Origin: CAHJXF01 sp038225855
GTDB lineage: Bacteria > Pseudomonadota > Gammaproteobacteria > Burkholderiales > Burkholderiaceae_D
Reading direction: 5' to 3'
NCBI GenBank assembly: GCA_038225855.1
Contig: JBBRQU010000005.1
Coordinates: forward strand, 62,001-126,000
Length of the DNA: 64,000 nt
This document shows, one piece after another, positions 1 through 7,887 of the stretch. The notes under the pieces were generated by a model, which was given only the letters and a program-made list of their open reading frames with translations, was not told where the DNA came from and searched no databases. The position numbers were made by a program, and so were the translations under genes. Numbering within the stretch: position 1 is the first letter of the stretch; every line of letters starts with the position of its first letter.

Positions 1-376
1 CCTCGGCCAGAAGGTCGAGACAGGTGTGCGACATCTTGTACCACTGCTCGAATTTCGCGGGATCCTTCAGACGAAAATCGGCGGCTAGGTCGATGACCTT
101 CACGCCTGCGGCGACGAGCCCGGGCGCGTCGGCCATCGCAACGCCGTGCGGCGTTGCGTAGAAGACCACGTCGCATTGCGTGAGATCGGCCGTCGCCGTG
201 TCGCTGAACGCGAGGTCGACATGCCTTCGCAGCGAGGGAAACATGTCGGCGATCGGCAGCCCTGCTTCCTTGCGCGAAGTGATCATCATCGGCCGCGCCT
301 CGGGATGCTGCGCGAGGATGCGCAACAGTTCGACACCGGTGTATCCCGTGCCGCCGACAATACCGACCTTGATCAT
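1..376 (-). CDS. argC: N-acetyl-gamma-glutamyl-phosphate reductase, 5' part (cut by window edge)
   Basis: Translating the minus strand from the ATG at 374-376 gives MIKVGIVGGTGYTGVELLRI and continues open to base 1, about 125 residues. The GxGGTGYTG-like start is the NADP-binding Rossmann loop of ArgC, and FYATPHGVAM followed by VIDLAADFRL are further ArgC hallmarks. ArgC performs the third step of arginine biosynthesis, reducing N-acetylglutamyl phosphate to the semialdehyde in the cytoplasm. The catalytic Cys and the C-terminus lie outside the window. It is read in the same direction as rplM-rpsI but is separated from them by a strong terminator, so it probably has its own promoter in the 83 bases before its start. 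Identification is confident. Confidence 0.93.
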   Translation of the reverse strand, partial: MIKVGIVGGTGYTGVELLRILAQHPEARPMMITSRKEAGLPIADMFPSLRRHVDLAFSDTATADLTQCDVVFYATPHGVAMADAPGLVAAGVKVIDLAADFRLKDPAKFEQWYKMSHTCLDLLAE

Positions 377-455
377 CGAATGCTTCCTTCAGCCAGGTAG
401 AAACCGGACCGCGAATTGTACCCGCGGAGACCGGCAGAACCTGCTTCCGGCTCCC

Positions 456-492
456 CCGCAAAAACAAAGAGAGCCGCTGATCGCGGCTCTCT
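456..492 (-). terminator. Rho-independent terminator of rplM-rpsI
   Basis: A perfect 10-bp stem (468-477 with 483-492, arms AGAGAGCCGC and GCGGCTCTCT) with a five-base loop is followed on the minus strand by a T-rich run (the A-rich stretch 456-468 on the plus strand). It lies about 40 bases past the rpsI stop and separates this operon from argC. Confidence 0.9.
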
Positions 493-531
493 GGTCGGAC
501 GCTCGAATCATCGAGCGCCTGCAAGGAACGA

Positions 532-924
532 TCAGCGCTTCGAGAACTGCTTGCGACGTCGCGCCTTGTGCAGACCGACTTTCTTGCGCTCGACCTCACG
601 GGCATCGCGCGTGACCAGCCCGGCCTTCGACAGTGTGGGCTTCAAGGTCAGATCGTAGTCCATCAATGCGCGCGTGATGCCGTGACGAACCGCTCCCGCC
701 TGGCCCGACTCACCGCCGCCGCTGACGTTGACCATGATGTCGAACGTCCCGATATGATTGGTCAGCTCGAGCGGTTGGCGCACGATCATGCGACCGGTTT
801 CGCGGGCGAAGTATTCATCGACGGGTTTGCCGTTGACGACGATCTCACCCTTGCCGGTCTTGAGGAAGACGCGCGCAACCGAGCTCTTGCGCCGTCCCGT
901 GCCGTAGTTGTAGTTGCCGATCAT
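532..924 (-). CDS. rpsI: 30S ribosomal protein S9
   Basis: 130 residues, the usual length of bacterial S9. It begins MIGNYNYGTGRRKSSVARVF and ends in the basic tail KARRRKQFSKR, which reaches the P-site tRNA in the 30S subunit. The central SGGGESGQAGAVRHGITRAL is the S9 signature. The start ATG overlaps the rplM stop as ATGA, so the two are translationally coupled, as is usual for the L13-S9 operon. A strong terminator follows. Confidence 0.99.
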   Translation of the reverse strand: MIGNYNYGTGRRKSSVARVFLKTGKGEIVVNGKPVDEYFARETGRMIVRQPLELTNHIGTFDIMVNVSGGGESGQAGAVRHGITRALMDYDLTLKPTLSKAGLVTRDAREVERKKVGLHKARRRKQFSKR

Positions 925-1355
925 GCGTTGACCTCCAGGGTCCTGGGTTGCTGCGCTTCGTGCGGGTGCGTGGCTTCCGCATAGACCTTGAGCTTCTTGA
1001 TCATCGCGTAGCCGAGCGGTCCCTTGGGAAGCATGCCCTTGACGGCCTTCTCGAGCGCACGGCCCGGGAAGCGCGACTGCATCTTCTCGAAATTCGTTTC
1101 CTTGATGCCACCCGGATATCCCGTATGGCGGTAGTACTTCTTGTCGCTGGCTTTGGCGCCCGTGACACGCAATCTGGACGCATTGACGACCACGATGTAG
1201 TCGCCGGTATCGACGTGCGGGGTGAACTCGGGCTTGTGCTTGCCGCGAAGGCGACGTGCGACTTCACTGGCCACACGTCCGAGTACTTTGTCCGTTCCGT
1301 CGATCACGTACCAGTCGCGCTTCACCTCGGCGGGCTTGGCGGAAAAGGTCTTCAT
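921..1355 (-). CDS. rplM: 50S ribosomal protein L13
   Basis: 144 residues beginning MKTFSAKPAEVKRDWYVIDG. The open frame extends upstream to 1448, but bacterial L13 starts at this MKTFSAK motif, and the upstream extension (GESANRAGQLMRLRVYKTRR) has no counterpart in L13; a GGA-type ribosome site sits just before 1355. Features seen are the KxLGRxAS motif, the GDYIVVVNA strand and the KKYYRHTGYPGG segment. L13 is an early assembly protein of the 50S subunit. It is first in a two-gene operon with rpsI and is preceded by a good sigma-70 promoter at 1491-1520. Confidence 0.98.
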   Translation of the reverse strand: MKTFSAKPAEVKRDWYVIDGTDKVLGRVASEVARRLRGKHKPEFTPHVDTGDYIVVVNASRLRVTGAKASDKKYYRHTGYPGGIKETNFEKMQSRFPGRALEKAVKGMLPKGPLGYAMIKKLKVYAEATHPHEAQQPRTLEVNA

Positions 1356-1490
1356 GAGGTGTTCCGAAGAGAGCCGATCAAACGATCGGCGTGTTTTGTA
1401 AACCCGTAAACGCATCAACTGACCCGCTCGATTGGCGGACTCTCCCATGGATGCGGGGAAGCTTTCGATGATAGTCGATCAAAGCTTTCG

Positions 1491-1520
1491 ATCATAATCG
1501 ACCGGTGCCGGCTCGGTCAA
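1491..1520 (-). promoter_or_regulatory. Predicted sigma-70 promoter of rplM-rpsI
   Basis: On the minus strand a -35 TTGACC (1515-1520) and a -10 TATGAT (1491-1496), each 5/6 to consensus, are 18 bp apart. The -10 lies inside the second copy of an imperfect 21-base tandem repeat (1460-1480 and 1483-1503), so part of the promoter is duplicated. Confidence 0.65.
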
Positions 1521-1535
1521 TTGAAGTCGAGAGAC

Positions 1536-1624
1536 AAAAAAAGAGCCCGAGCGTTGAGCTCGGGCTAATCCACCTATGAAGGAGGGTGGAGGAGACATCC
1601 GCGGAAGCCGATCTCGCTCCCATG
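1536..1624 (-). ncRNA. Probable small RNA with C/U-rich anti-Shine-Dalgarno segment
   Basis: Three parts line up on the minus strand. A -10 box TACAAT sits at 1631-1636, predicting a start near 1624. About 35 nt later comes a C/U-rich tract, UCUCCUCCACCCUCCUU. Its second half lies in the loop of a 6-bp hairpin (1569-1574 with 1585-1590, UCCACC/GGUGGA) that displays CUCCUU, matching the 16S rRNA anti-SD sequence. A perfect 9-bp GC-rich terminator stem (1544-1552 with 1558-1566) then ends in seven U residues (1536-1542). The only gene upstream in this direction, coq7, ends at 2204 behind the oppositely oriented osmC-like gene, so this is not an obvious mRNA terminator. The layout resembles CU-rich, SD-targeting sRNAs such as the Rhodobacter CcsR type. 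Family membership is not established. Confidence 0.6.
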
Positions 1625-1630
1625 AAAAGC

Positions 1631-1658
1631 ATTGTAGCGCATCAATGATGCAATGCAA
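1631..1658 (-). promoter_or_regulatory. Predicted promoter of the small RNA
   Basis: Minus-strand -10 TACAAT (1631-1636) with a weak -35 TTGCAT (1653-1658) at 16 bp. The spacer contains the inverted repeat GCATC-N3-GATGC (1639-1651), a possible operator placed for repression. Confidence 0.45.
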
Positions 1659-1736
1659 AATAAATTGGCGGAACTGCGACGAATCGGATGATGACCGGGC
1701 CCTGAGTGACTTGTCGAAGATCAATCGGAGAAGGCA

Positions 1737-2192
1737 ATGGAAACAACGGTCAGTTGGAACGGCACAGCCCACGATGAAGCCGGCAGCAGCATGGCATTCG
1801 TCGCTCGCACCGACAGCGGCCACACGGTCGCCATGGACGGTGCGCCGGCAAACGACGGAGATCCGCTGGGCGGGCGCAATCTGGCGCCGCGCCCGATGGA
1901 GCTGGTACTTGCCGGGACCGGTGGCTGCACGGCGTACGACGTGGTCCTGATCCTTCGACGCGGACGCCACGTCGTCACGCAATGCGAGGTGACGCTCAAG
2001 GCCGAGCGTGCCGAGTCGGATCCCAAGGTCTTCACCCGTATCCACTTCCACTTCGTCGTCGCGGGCGAGGATCTGAAATACGAAGTCGTGGAGCGTGCGA
2101 TCCGCTTGTCGCACGAGAAGTTTTGCTCGGCTTCGGTGATGCTGGGGAAGACCGCGGCCCTTACCCATACTTTCGAGATTCGGAAAAGCTAA
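1737..2192 (+). CDS. OsmC/Ohr-family redox protein (YhfA-like)
   Basis: 151 residues starting METTVSWNGTAHDEAGSSMAF. A GGAGAAGG ribosome site sits three bases before the ATG. Family features are the P-MELVLAGTGGCTAYDVV segment, which places the first conserved Cys of the OsmC fold, and RAIRLSHEKFCSASVML with the second Cys before the C-terminal strand. OsmC/Ohr proteins use this cysteine pair to reduce hydroperoxides in the cytoplasm; the YhfA-like subgroup is commonly annotated only as OsmC family. The gene runs convergently into coq7 (11 bases between stops) and is divergent from rplM. The substrate cannot be told from sequence. Confidence 0.88.
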   Translation: METTVSWNGTAHDEAGSSMAFVARTDSGHTVAMDGAPANDGDPLGGRNLAPRPMELVLAGTGGCTAYDVVLILRRGRHVVTQCEVTLKAERAESDPKVFTRIHFHFVVAGEDLKYEVVERAIRLSHEKFCSASVMLGKTAALTHTFEIRKS

Positions 2193-2203
2193 GGCCTTTC
2201 GCC

Positions 2204-2833
2204 TCAAATCCAATACGCGGTCGTCGTCATAACGCTCGCCGTTGCGCGCATGGCCGCGCGCGCGAGCGGCGGCAACTCGGCCGCACCTGCCTCTTTCGCT
2301 CTCGCCCCATGGGCGATCTCATCATTGCGCATTGCTTCGACGATCGCGCGGGACTCGTGGTCGTTCTCGGGCAATCGCTCGAGGTGGCCTCCCAGATGTT
2401 CCTCGACCTGTCTTTCGGTTTCGACGACGAAGCCGAGACTGACCGCATCGCCCGCCTTGCCCGCGACCCAGCCGAGCGCGAACGAGCCCGCATACCACAG
2501 CGGGTTGAGCAAGCTGGGCCGCGCGCCGAGCTCCTCCAGTCGACTTGCGGTCCAGGCCAGATGGTCGCCCTCTTCGCGCGCCGCATCTTCGAATGCCCGC
2601 CGCAAATCCGCGTCGCGGGTCGATTGCGCCTGCGCTGCGTAGAGGGCCTGGGCGCAGACCTCTCCAACGTGATTGACGCGCATCAGGCCCGCGGCGTGAC
2701 GTCGTTCGCTTTCGGTCAACGTCGGGGCCGCTGTCGCTGCCGCAGGACGGACGCGGGTTGCGGCGGGGGGCACGAAAAGGGCTCGAAGTCCGTCGTCCAG
2801 AACTGCGATGAGTCGGTCAGTAAGTGTCGACAT
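2204..2833 (-). CDS. coq7: 2-polyprenyl-3-methyl-6-methoxy-1,4-benzoquinone monooxygenase
   Basis: 209 residues, typical of bacterial Coq7. It is a di-iron hydroxylase of the ubiquinone pathway, performing the last ring hydroxylation where UbiF is absent. The carboxylate and histidine ligands are visible: HVGEVCAQALY (E58), EEGDHLAW (E88, H91), VETERQVEEHL, and NDEIAHG near the C-terminus. An amphipathic membrane-associating stretch (LLNPLWYAGSFALGWVAG) lies between the helix pairs, as in the family. The gene stands alone, convergent with the OsmC-like gene and divergent from the porin. Many Burkholderiales carry coq7 singly like this. Confidence 0.96.
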   Translation of the reverse strand: MSTLTDRLIAVLDDGLRALFVPPAATRVRPAAATAAPTLTESERRHAAGLMRVNHVGEVCAQALYAAQAQSTRDADLRRAFEDAAREEGDHLAWTASRLEELGARPSLLNPLWYAGSFALGWVAGKAGDAVSLGFVVETERQVEEHLGGHLERLPENDHESRAIVEAMRNDEIAHGARAKEAGAAELPPLARAAMRATASVMTTTAYWI

Positions 2834-3115
2834 TTTCTATACAAATCCTGGTCTGTTCATCGGGTCGCAAAAAAGGCCGCCAGTTCACGGCACGTCGGGG
2901 CCACCCGTGCTAGCGCACCCTGTCAATGTTGCACAAAGACCACAAAGCTCAAGGAAACACGCACGTTCATGCTCATAAGTTTGCGCCATCTATGGAATTT
3001 TGATGAAATCCGTCAGGACTTCTTATCCGATGGTGTTAGACCCTGGTAAGAGTTTTCGGCAGGACACAGGGGCGGCGCGATGCCTCATGCACGATAAACT
3101 TTTGGAGAGAATTGA

Positions 3116-4333
3116 ATGAAAAAACTCGTCATGGCAGCCGCCGTACTCGGCGCCTTCGCCGGCGCGGCTCAGGCGCAAACGAGCGTCACGCTCTACGGTA
3201 TTGCTGACGGAGACCTCCGTTTCGACCACACCAACATCGGCACGTTGAAATCGGTCGGTAGTGGCGGCGAATCCGGATCGCGCTGGGGTATGCGCGGCAC
3301 CGAAGACTTGGGGGGCGGCCTCAAGGCTAACTTCATCTTCGAACAGGGCATCGACATTACCGACAACAGCTCGCCGCAAGGCAGTATCGGCGGTGGCGCT
3401 TCGGGCGGTCTGGGCGGATCGAGCACGGCTCCGCACAGCTCGACCGGCAGCCGTCTGTTCGGTCGTATCGCAACCGTCGGCCTCGCCGGTGGCTTCGGTG
3501 AAGTTCGCTTCGGACGCGCCTACAACCCGCTGTTCCTGGTGCAGGCAACCGCTGATCCGTTCGGCGCCGGCCTGGTCGGTCAGGTGAGCAACGTCTACGT
3601 CAACAACACGATCCGCAACGACAACGCGATCTACTACGACACCCCGCGCTTCTCGGGTTTCCAGTTGTCGGGCGTCTATCAGTTCGGCGAATCGACGACC
3701 AACACGCCTGCCCCCGCGGCTGCTGGCCAGGCCAAGCGTGGCAATGATCGTTACGGTGCTGGCGCGACCTATGTGAATGGTCCGTTGTACGTCGGTATCG
3801 GCTACGAGCAGATCAAGTCGAACCTCGACACCTATCGCCAGCGTACCGGTGACGTGGCGGCGACGTGGGACTTCGGCGTCGTGAAGCTGCATGCGATCTA
3901 CTGGCGTACCCGCAATGACAACCCGAATACCCTTCCCGCGAACGGCAGCACGGTGTCGTTGAATGAGCATGCGTACTCGGCCGGTGTTACCGTGCCGTTT
4001 GGTGCATGGACCTTCCTGGGCAGCTACAACCGTTTGATGGACAAGAGCAGGTCGAATCTGCTGGCCTCGAATCCTCTGTCGAATCTGGGCAACCCGAAGG
4101 CCAACTTCTTCAGCTTTGGCGCACGCTACAGCTTGTCGAAGCGCACCATTCTGTATACGTCGTATGCTCGCTTCAACCTGAAGAACGGCCCGTTGGGCAA
4201 TCCGTTCCAGGGTTTCGGCGGCATTGCAGATGCGTCGAACAGCGGCCTCTACACGGCTGGCAATCTCATAGGTCCGGCTGGCTCGAACGTCAACCCGTAC
4301 TCGTACCAGTTCGGAGTCCGTCACTCGTTCTGA
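3116..4333 (+). CDS. General outer-membrane porin (Burkholderiales OmpC-like)
   Basis: 405 residues with a clear Sec signal peptide (MKKLVMAAAVLGAFAGAAQAQ, cleavage after AQA) followed by SVTLYGIADGDLRF, the start of the 16-strand trimeric beta-proteo-bacterial porin barrel. The protein ends YQFGVRHSF; the terminal Phe is the recognition signal for BAM-mediated outer-membrane insertion. A GGAGAG ribosome site precedes the ATG and a strong terminator follows, so it is monocistronic. Such porins admit small hydrophilic solutes nonspecifically and are usually abundant. The 282-base gap to coq7 must hold its promoter, but I could not pick a convincing -35/-10 pair there. Confidence 0.95.
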   Translation: MKKLVMAAAVLGAFAGAAQAQTSVTLYGIADGDLRFDHTNIGTLKSVGSGGESGSRWGMRGTEDLGGGLKANFIFEQGIDITDNSSPQGSIGGGASGGLGGSSTAPHSSTGSRLFGRIATVGLAGGFGEVRFGRAYNPLFLVQATADPFGAGLVGQVSNVYVNNTIRNDNAIYYDTPRFSGFQLSGVYQFGESTTNTPAPAAAGQAKRGNDRYGAGATYVNGPLYVGIGYEQIKSNLDTYRQRTGDVAATWDFGVVKLHAIYWRTRNDNPNTLPANGSTVSLNEHAYSAGVTVPFGAWTFLGSYNRLMDKSRSNLLASNPLSNLGNPKANFFSFGARYSLSKRTILYTSYARFNLKNGPLGNPFQGFGGIADASNSGLYTAGNLIGPAGSNVNPYSYQFGVRHSF

Positions 4334-4350
4334 TCGAGTTTCGTTCCGGC

Positions 4351-4376
4351 AAAAAGGGCGCTTCGGCGCCCTTTTT
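4351..4376 (+). terminator. Rho-independent terminator of the porin gene
   Basis: An 11-bp stem AAAAAGGGCGC / GCGCCCTTTTT closed by a stable TTCG tetraloop, with T-rich sequence after it, starts 17 bases past the porin stop. The A-tract on the other side would let it work in both directions. Confidence 0.93.
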
Positions 4377-4417
4377 GTTTTTGGGCTTGGTAGATTTCGT
4401 GGCCAGACCAGCGCGGT

Positions 4418-4452
4418 TTGACAAACTGCTTGCAACCTCATAATTTGAGGTT
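4418..4452 (+). promoter_or_regulatory. Promoter and operator of the MarR-controlled aromatic operon
   Basis: A consensus -35 TTGACA (4418-4423) is followed 17 bp later by TAATTT, or 15 bp later by CATAAT. An inverted repeat AACCTCA-N5-TGAGGTT (4434-4452) covers the -10 region, placed so that a bound dimer would block RNA polymerase. Autoregulation by the MarR protein encoded 29 bases downstream is the natural inference. Confidence 0.6.
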
Positions 4453-4480
4453 TCAACGAATTTTCCTTCCGGAGGGCGCC

Positions 4481-5059
4481 GTGCGCACGACCTTGCCGAC
4501 GCAACGCTCGTCCGTCATTGCGAACCATGACGAAGCGCAGGCGCTCGATCAGGAATCGCGCATCGACGACGGCGACCATCGCGCGCTCAAGCTCTGGCTG
4601 CGCCTGTTGACTTGCAGCAATCTCGTCGAGACGCGTGTTCGCAGCCGATTGCGCAGCGACTTCGATTGCACGTTGCCGCGGTTCGATCTGGTCGCCCAAC
4701 TCGATCGGCATCCCGAAGGTTTGAAGATGGGCGAGCTGTCGCGGCGCCTGATGGTGACGGGCGGCAACATCACCGGCATCACCGATCAACTCGAAGCCGA
4801 TGGATGGGTAGAACGGACCGGCGTCAAGAGCGATCGCCGCGCCTGGCGCGTCAAGCTCACGCCGCGCGGCAAGAAGGCTTTTCGTCAGATGGCGAATATC
4901 CACGAGCAATGGATCGTCGAACTCTTCGATCAATGGAGCGCTCGCGACCAGGAACAATTGTTCAAGCTGCTGGGGAAGCTCAAGGGCGGGATCCGCGCGT
5001 CGCAGCCGCGGACGGAGGGAGGCGAAATGAAAGAGCGCGCGGTCAGGGAACACGAATGA
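4481..5059 (+). CDS. MarR-family transcriptional regulator
   Basis: 192 residues if translation starts at the GTG at 4481, which has an excellent ribosome site (GGAGG, six bases upstream); the frame is open to 4418, but that part overlaps the promoter and operator. The winged helix-turn-helix lies around RFDLVAQLDRHPEGLKMGEL to GWVERTGVKSDRRAWRVKLT, including the MarR wing motif D-R-R-x-x-x-V-x-L-T. MarR dimers usually repress a neighbouring catabolic operon until an aromatic acid or its CoA thioester binds. Its stop overlaps the next start (ATGA), so it is the first gene of the operon. The effector is inferred to be a benzoate- or aminobenzoate-type acyl-CoA. Confidence 0.88.
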   Translation: MRTTLPTQRSSVIANHDEAQALDQESRIDDGDHRALKLWLRLLTCSNLVETRVRSRLRSDFDCTLPRFDLVAQLDRHPEGLKMGELSRRLMVTGGNITGITDQLEADGWVERTGVKSDRRAWRVKLTPRGKKAFRQMANIHEQWIVELFDQWSARDQEQLFKLLGKLKGGIRASQPRTEGGEMKERAVREHE

Positions 5060-5895
5060 ACGCGATGAGCCATCACGCGCGTCCTGTCGCCTCGCGGCGA
5101 ACGACGCACTTCCTTTGGGAAACCGAGCCGGACGGTCGCATCGCGACGATCACGCTCGATCGCCCCGAACGAAAGAATCCGCTGACGTTCGATTCGTATG
5201 CCGAATTGCGCGACCTGTTTCGCGATCTCGTCCATGCGCCCGACGTGAAGTGTGTGATCGTGCGCGGCGCCGGCGACAATTTCTGCTCGGGCGGCGATGT
5301 GCACGAGATCATCGGACCTCTGACGAAGATGACCATGCCCGAACTGCTCGCGTTCACGCGCATGACCGGTGACCTGATCCTCGCGATGCGCCGCTGCCCG
5401 CAGCCCGTCATCGCCGCGATCGACGGCATCTGCGCGGGCGCGGGCGCGATGATCGCCCTGGCCTCGGACTTTCGCATCGGCACGCCGCGCGCGCGTACCG
5501 CCTTTCTCTTCACGCGCGTCGGTCTCGCCGGCTGCGACATGGGTGCATGCACGCTGTTGCCGCGCCTGATCGGCCAGGGGCGCGCGTCCGAACTGCTCTA
5601 TACGGGCCGTGCGATGACGGCCGACGAAGGATCTTCGTGGGGTTTCTTCAACACGCTGGTCTCGCCGCAAACTCTTCACGACGAGGCGCTGCGCCTGGCC
5701 TCCGAACTCGTCGCAGGCCCGACCTTCGCGCATGGAATCACCAAGACGATGCTGCATCAGGAGTGGAGCATGAGCATCGAACAGGCGATCGAAGCCGAAG
5801 CGCAGGCGCAGGCGCTTTGCATGCAGACGGCGGATTTTCGACGTGCGTTCGACGCGTTCGCGGCCAGGCAGAAGCCCGTGTTCGAAGGCAACTGA
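5056..5895 (+). CDS. Enoyl-CoA hydratase/isomerase family protein
   Basis: 279 residues from the ATG that overlaps the marR stop. Crotonase-fold hallmarks are ITLDRPERKNPLTFDSY near the N-terminus, the oxyanion-hole segment GAGDNFCSGGDVHEI, and GICAGAGAMIALASDFRI. It would hydrate, isomerise or cleave an unsaturated or ring acyl-CoA. In the 2-aminobenzoyl-CoA clusters of Azoarcus-like bacteria, a crotonase is likewise encoded beside an acyl-CoA dehydrogenase, a CoA ligase and a MarR regulator, and this cluster has the same set. The exact substrate is inferred only from that context. Confidence 0.87.
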   Translation: MNAMSHHARPVASRRTTHFLWETEPDGRIATITLDRPERKNPLTFDSYAELRDLFRDLVHAPDVKCVIVRGAGDNFCSGGDVHEIIGPLTKMTMPELLAFTRMTGDLILAMRRCPQPVIAAIDGICAGAGAMIALASDFRIGTPRARTAFLFTRVGLAGCDMGACTLLPRLIGQGRASELLYTGRAMTADEGSSWGFFNTLVSPQTLHDEALRLASELVAGPTFAHGITKTMLHQEWSMSIEQAIEAEAQAQALCMQTADFRRAFDAFAARQKPVFEGN

Positions 5896-5929
5896 GCCGG
5901 CCAATTTCACGGCGATGCGGATATAAAAA

Positions 5930-6649
5930 ATGAATCACGAACGCACTTCCTGGATCGACGTCACGGCAGCCGACGGTCAACGCTTCGGCGCTTATCTTGC
6001 GCGCCCCCCAAGCAACCCAGTCGACGCGTCCGCACCCGGCATCGTCGTATTGCAGGAGATCTGGGGCGTCAACGCGCACATCCGCGCGGTCGTCGAGCAG
6101 TACGCAAGCGACGGCTATGTCGCCATCGCTCCCGACATCTTCTGGCGCATGCAGCCGCGCGTCGACCTCGAATACAACGAGGTCGACGACAAGCAGGCAT
6201 TCGCGTTCAAGCAGAGGCTAGCCCTCGAGCTCGCCGACCAGGACGTCGCGGCGACCGTCGCACTGCTGCGAACCCTGCCGGGCGTGAACGCAAGCGTCGC
6301 CGCGGTCGGCTATTGCATGGGCGGCATGCTCGCGTACCGTGCCGCGGCCGGTGCGCGAATAGACTGCGCGGTCTGCTATTACGGTGGCGGAATTCACAAG
6401 CAACTCGATCGCGCATCGGCGATCGATGTGCCGATCGCCTTTCACTTCGGCGAGAAGGACAAGCACATCACGGCCGATGACGTCGATGCGGTAAGGCAGG
6501 CCTTTGCGGGGCGCGACAACGTTCGCATCGACACCTACTCCGGCGCCGATCACGGCTTCAATTGCTGGGGCCGCACGAGCTATCACCAGAATGCGTCCGC
6601 GCTTGCGCACGGCCGCTCGCTCGCCTTCCTCGCGACCCATCTCGATTGA
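5930..6649 (+). CDS. Dienelactone hydrolase family protein
   Basis: 239 residues with an alpha/beta-hydrolase fold and the dienelactone hydrolase catalytic triad: Cys129 in GYCMGG, Asp177 in FGEKDKHI, and His208 in GADHGFNCW. Conserved IVVLQEIWGVNAHIR lies in the N-terminal part. Classical family members open the lactone ring in chlorocatechol degradation, but many act on other esters or thioesters. It lies between the hydratase and dehydrogenase genes of a CoA-thioester operon, so it may hydrolyse a lactone or thioester intermediate. It is cytoplasmic, with no signal peptide. Confidence 0.88.
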   Translation: MNHERTSWIDVTAADGQRFGAYLARPPSNPVDASAPGIVVLQEIWGVNAHIRAVVEQYASDGYVAIAPDIFWRMQPRVDLEYNEVDDKQAFAFKQRLALELADQDVAATVALLRTLPGVNASVAAVGYCMGGMLAYRAAAGARIDCAVCYYGGGIHKQLDRASAIDVPIAFHFGEKDKHITADDVDAVRQAFAGRDNVRIDTYSGADHGFNCWGRTSYHQNASALAHGRSLAFLATHLD

Positions 6650-6655
6650 AGGGCC

Positions 6656-7843
6656 ATGCAGTCGCGCGCCCATCTCGCATGGCCATTCTTCGACGACGCG
6701 CATCGTGCGCTCGCCGAAGATCTGGGCGCGTGGGCAGAGCGGAACATCGCGCATGAAGAGGCGGAGTCTCGCGATGCCGTCGATGCGCGGTGCCGGGGGC
6801 TGGTCGACGCACTCGGTCGCTCCGGGTGGGCGCGCTATGCCGTGCCGAGCGCTTACGGCGGCGCCATGGACGAGCTCGATTCGCGCGCGCTTTGCGTCGT
6901 GCGCGAGACGCTCGCGTATCACGATGGGCTCGCGGACTTCGCCTTCGCGATGCAGGGACTCGGGTCGGGCGCGATCACGCTCGCCGGTAGCGAGGCATTG
7001 AAGCGCGCGTATCTGCCGCGCGTGGCACGCGGCGAGGCGATCGCCGCATTCGCATTGTCGGAGCCCGACGCAGGTTCCGACGTCGCCGCGATGCAGACGC
7101 GCGCGCGCGCCGAGGGCGACGACTACATCATCGACGGCAGCAAGACCTGGATCTCGAACGGCGGCATCGCCGATTTCTACACGGTGTTCGCGCGCACGTC
7201 CAACGAGGCGGGTGCGCGCGGCATCAGCGCATTTGTCGTCGACGCGGAGGCGACGGGTCTCTCGGTAAGCAAACGCATCGATGTCATCGCGCCGCATCCG
7301 CTGGCGACCTTGCGCTTCGATGCGTGCCGCGTCCCTGCATCGCATCGTCTCGGTGAAGCCGGTGAGGGATTCAAGATCGCAATGCAGACGCTCGACGTCT
7401 TTCGCGCCTCGGTCGCGGCCGCTGCGCTCGGCTTCGCGCGACGCGCGCTCGACGAAGCGCTCGCGCACGCGCGCGGCCGCAAGATGTTCGGGCAAACGCT
7501 TGCGGATTTTCAATTGACCCAGGTCGCGCTCGCCGACATGGCGACCGACATCGACGCAGCGGCGCTGCTCACCTATCGTGCAGCATGGCTGCGCGACGTG
7601 AAGCGCACACGAGCCACGCGAGAAGCGGCGATGGCCAAGCTGACCGCGACCGAGAATGCGCAGCGCGTGATCGACCGCGCGGTGCAGATGTTCGGCGGCG
7701 CAGGCGTCGCAAAGGGGAACATCGTCGAGTCGCTCTATCGCGAGATTCGCGCACTGCGCATCTACGAAGGCGCGAGCGAAGTGCAACGACTCATCATCGG
7801 TCGCGAACTGTTGCGCGAAGCGCAGACCTTGCCTGAGACTTGA
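6656..7843 (+). CDS. Acyl-CoA dehydrogenase family protein
   Basis: 395 residues, normal for the family. It shows the acyl-CoA dehydrogenase signatures FALSEPDAGSDVAAM (FAD and substrate binding) and WISNGGIADFYTVFAR in the middle beta domain, and a C-terminal helical domain with QMFGGAGVAKGNIVES and LRIYEGASEVQRLII. It starts six bases after the dienelactone hydrolase stop, so it is in the same operon. It would oxidise a cyclic or linear acyl-CoA to the enoyl-CoA using FAD and pass electrons to ETF. Substrate is inferred from the neighbouring aromatic CoA ligase. Confidence 0.92.
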   Translation: MQSRAHLAWPFFDDAHRALAEDLGAWAERNIAHEEAESRDAVDARCRGLVDALGRSGWARYAVPSAYGGAMDELDSRALCVVRETLAYHDGLADFAFAMQGLGSGAITLAGSEALKRAYLPRVARGEAIAAFALSEPDAGSDVAAMQTRARAEGDDYIIDGSKTWISNGGIADFYTVFARTSNEAGARGISAFVVDAEATGLSVSKRIDVIAPHPLATLRFDACRVPASHRLGEAGEGFKIAMQTLDVFRASVAAAALGFARRALDEALAHARGRKMFGQTLADFQLTQVALADMATDIDAAALLTYRAAWLRDVKRTRATREAAMAKLTATENAQRVIDRAVQMFGGAGVAKGNIVESLYREIRALRIYEGASEVQRLIIGRELLREAQTLPET

Positions 7844-7887
7844 GTCCGCGCGCACATGCGGCGTTGCAACCGATCCCGGGGACTGAC

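Noticed and set aside
3023..5053. Long antisense open frame of 676 codons opposite the porin and marR genes
   Set aside because: Arg/Ala-rich translation with no domain pattern; shadow of highly expressed genes in high-GC DNA, and the opposite strand has clear families.
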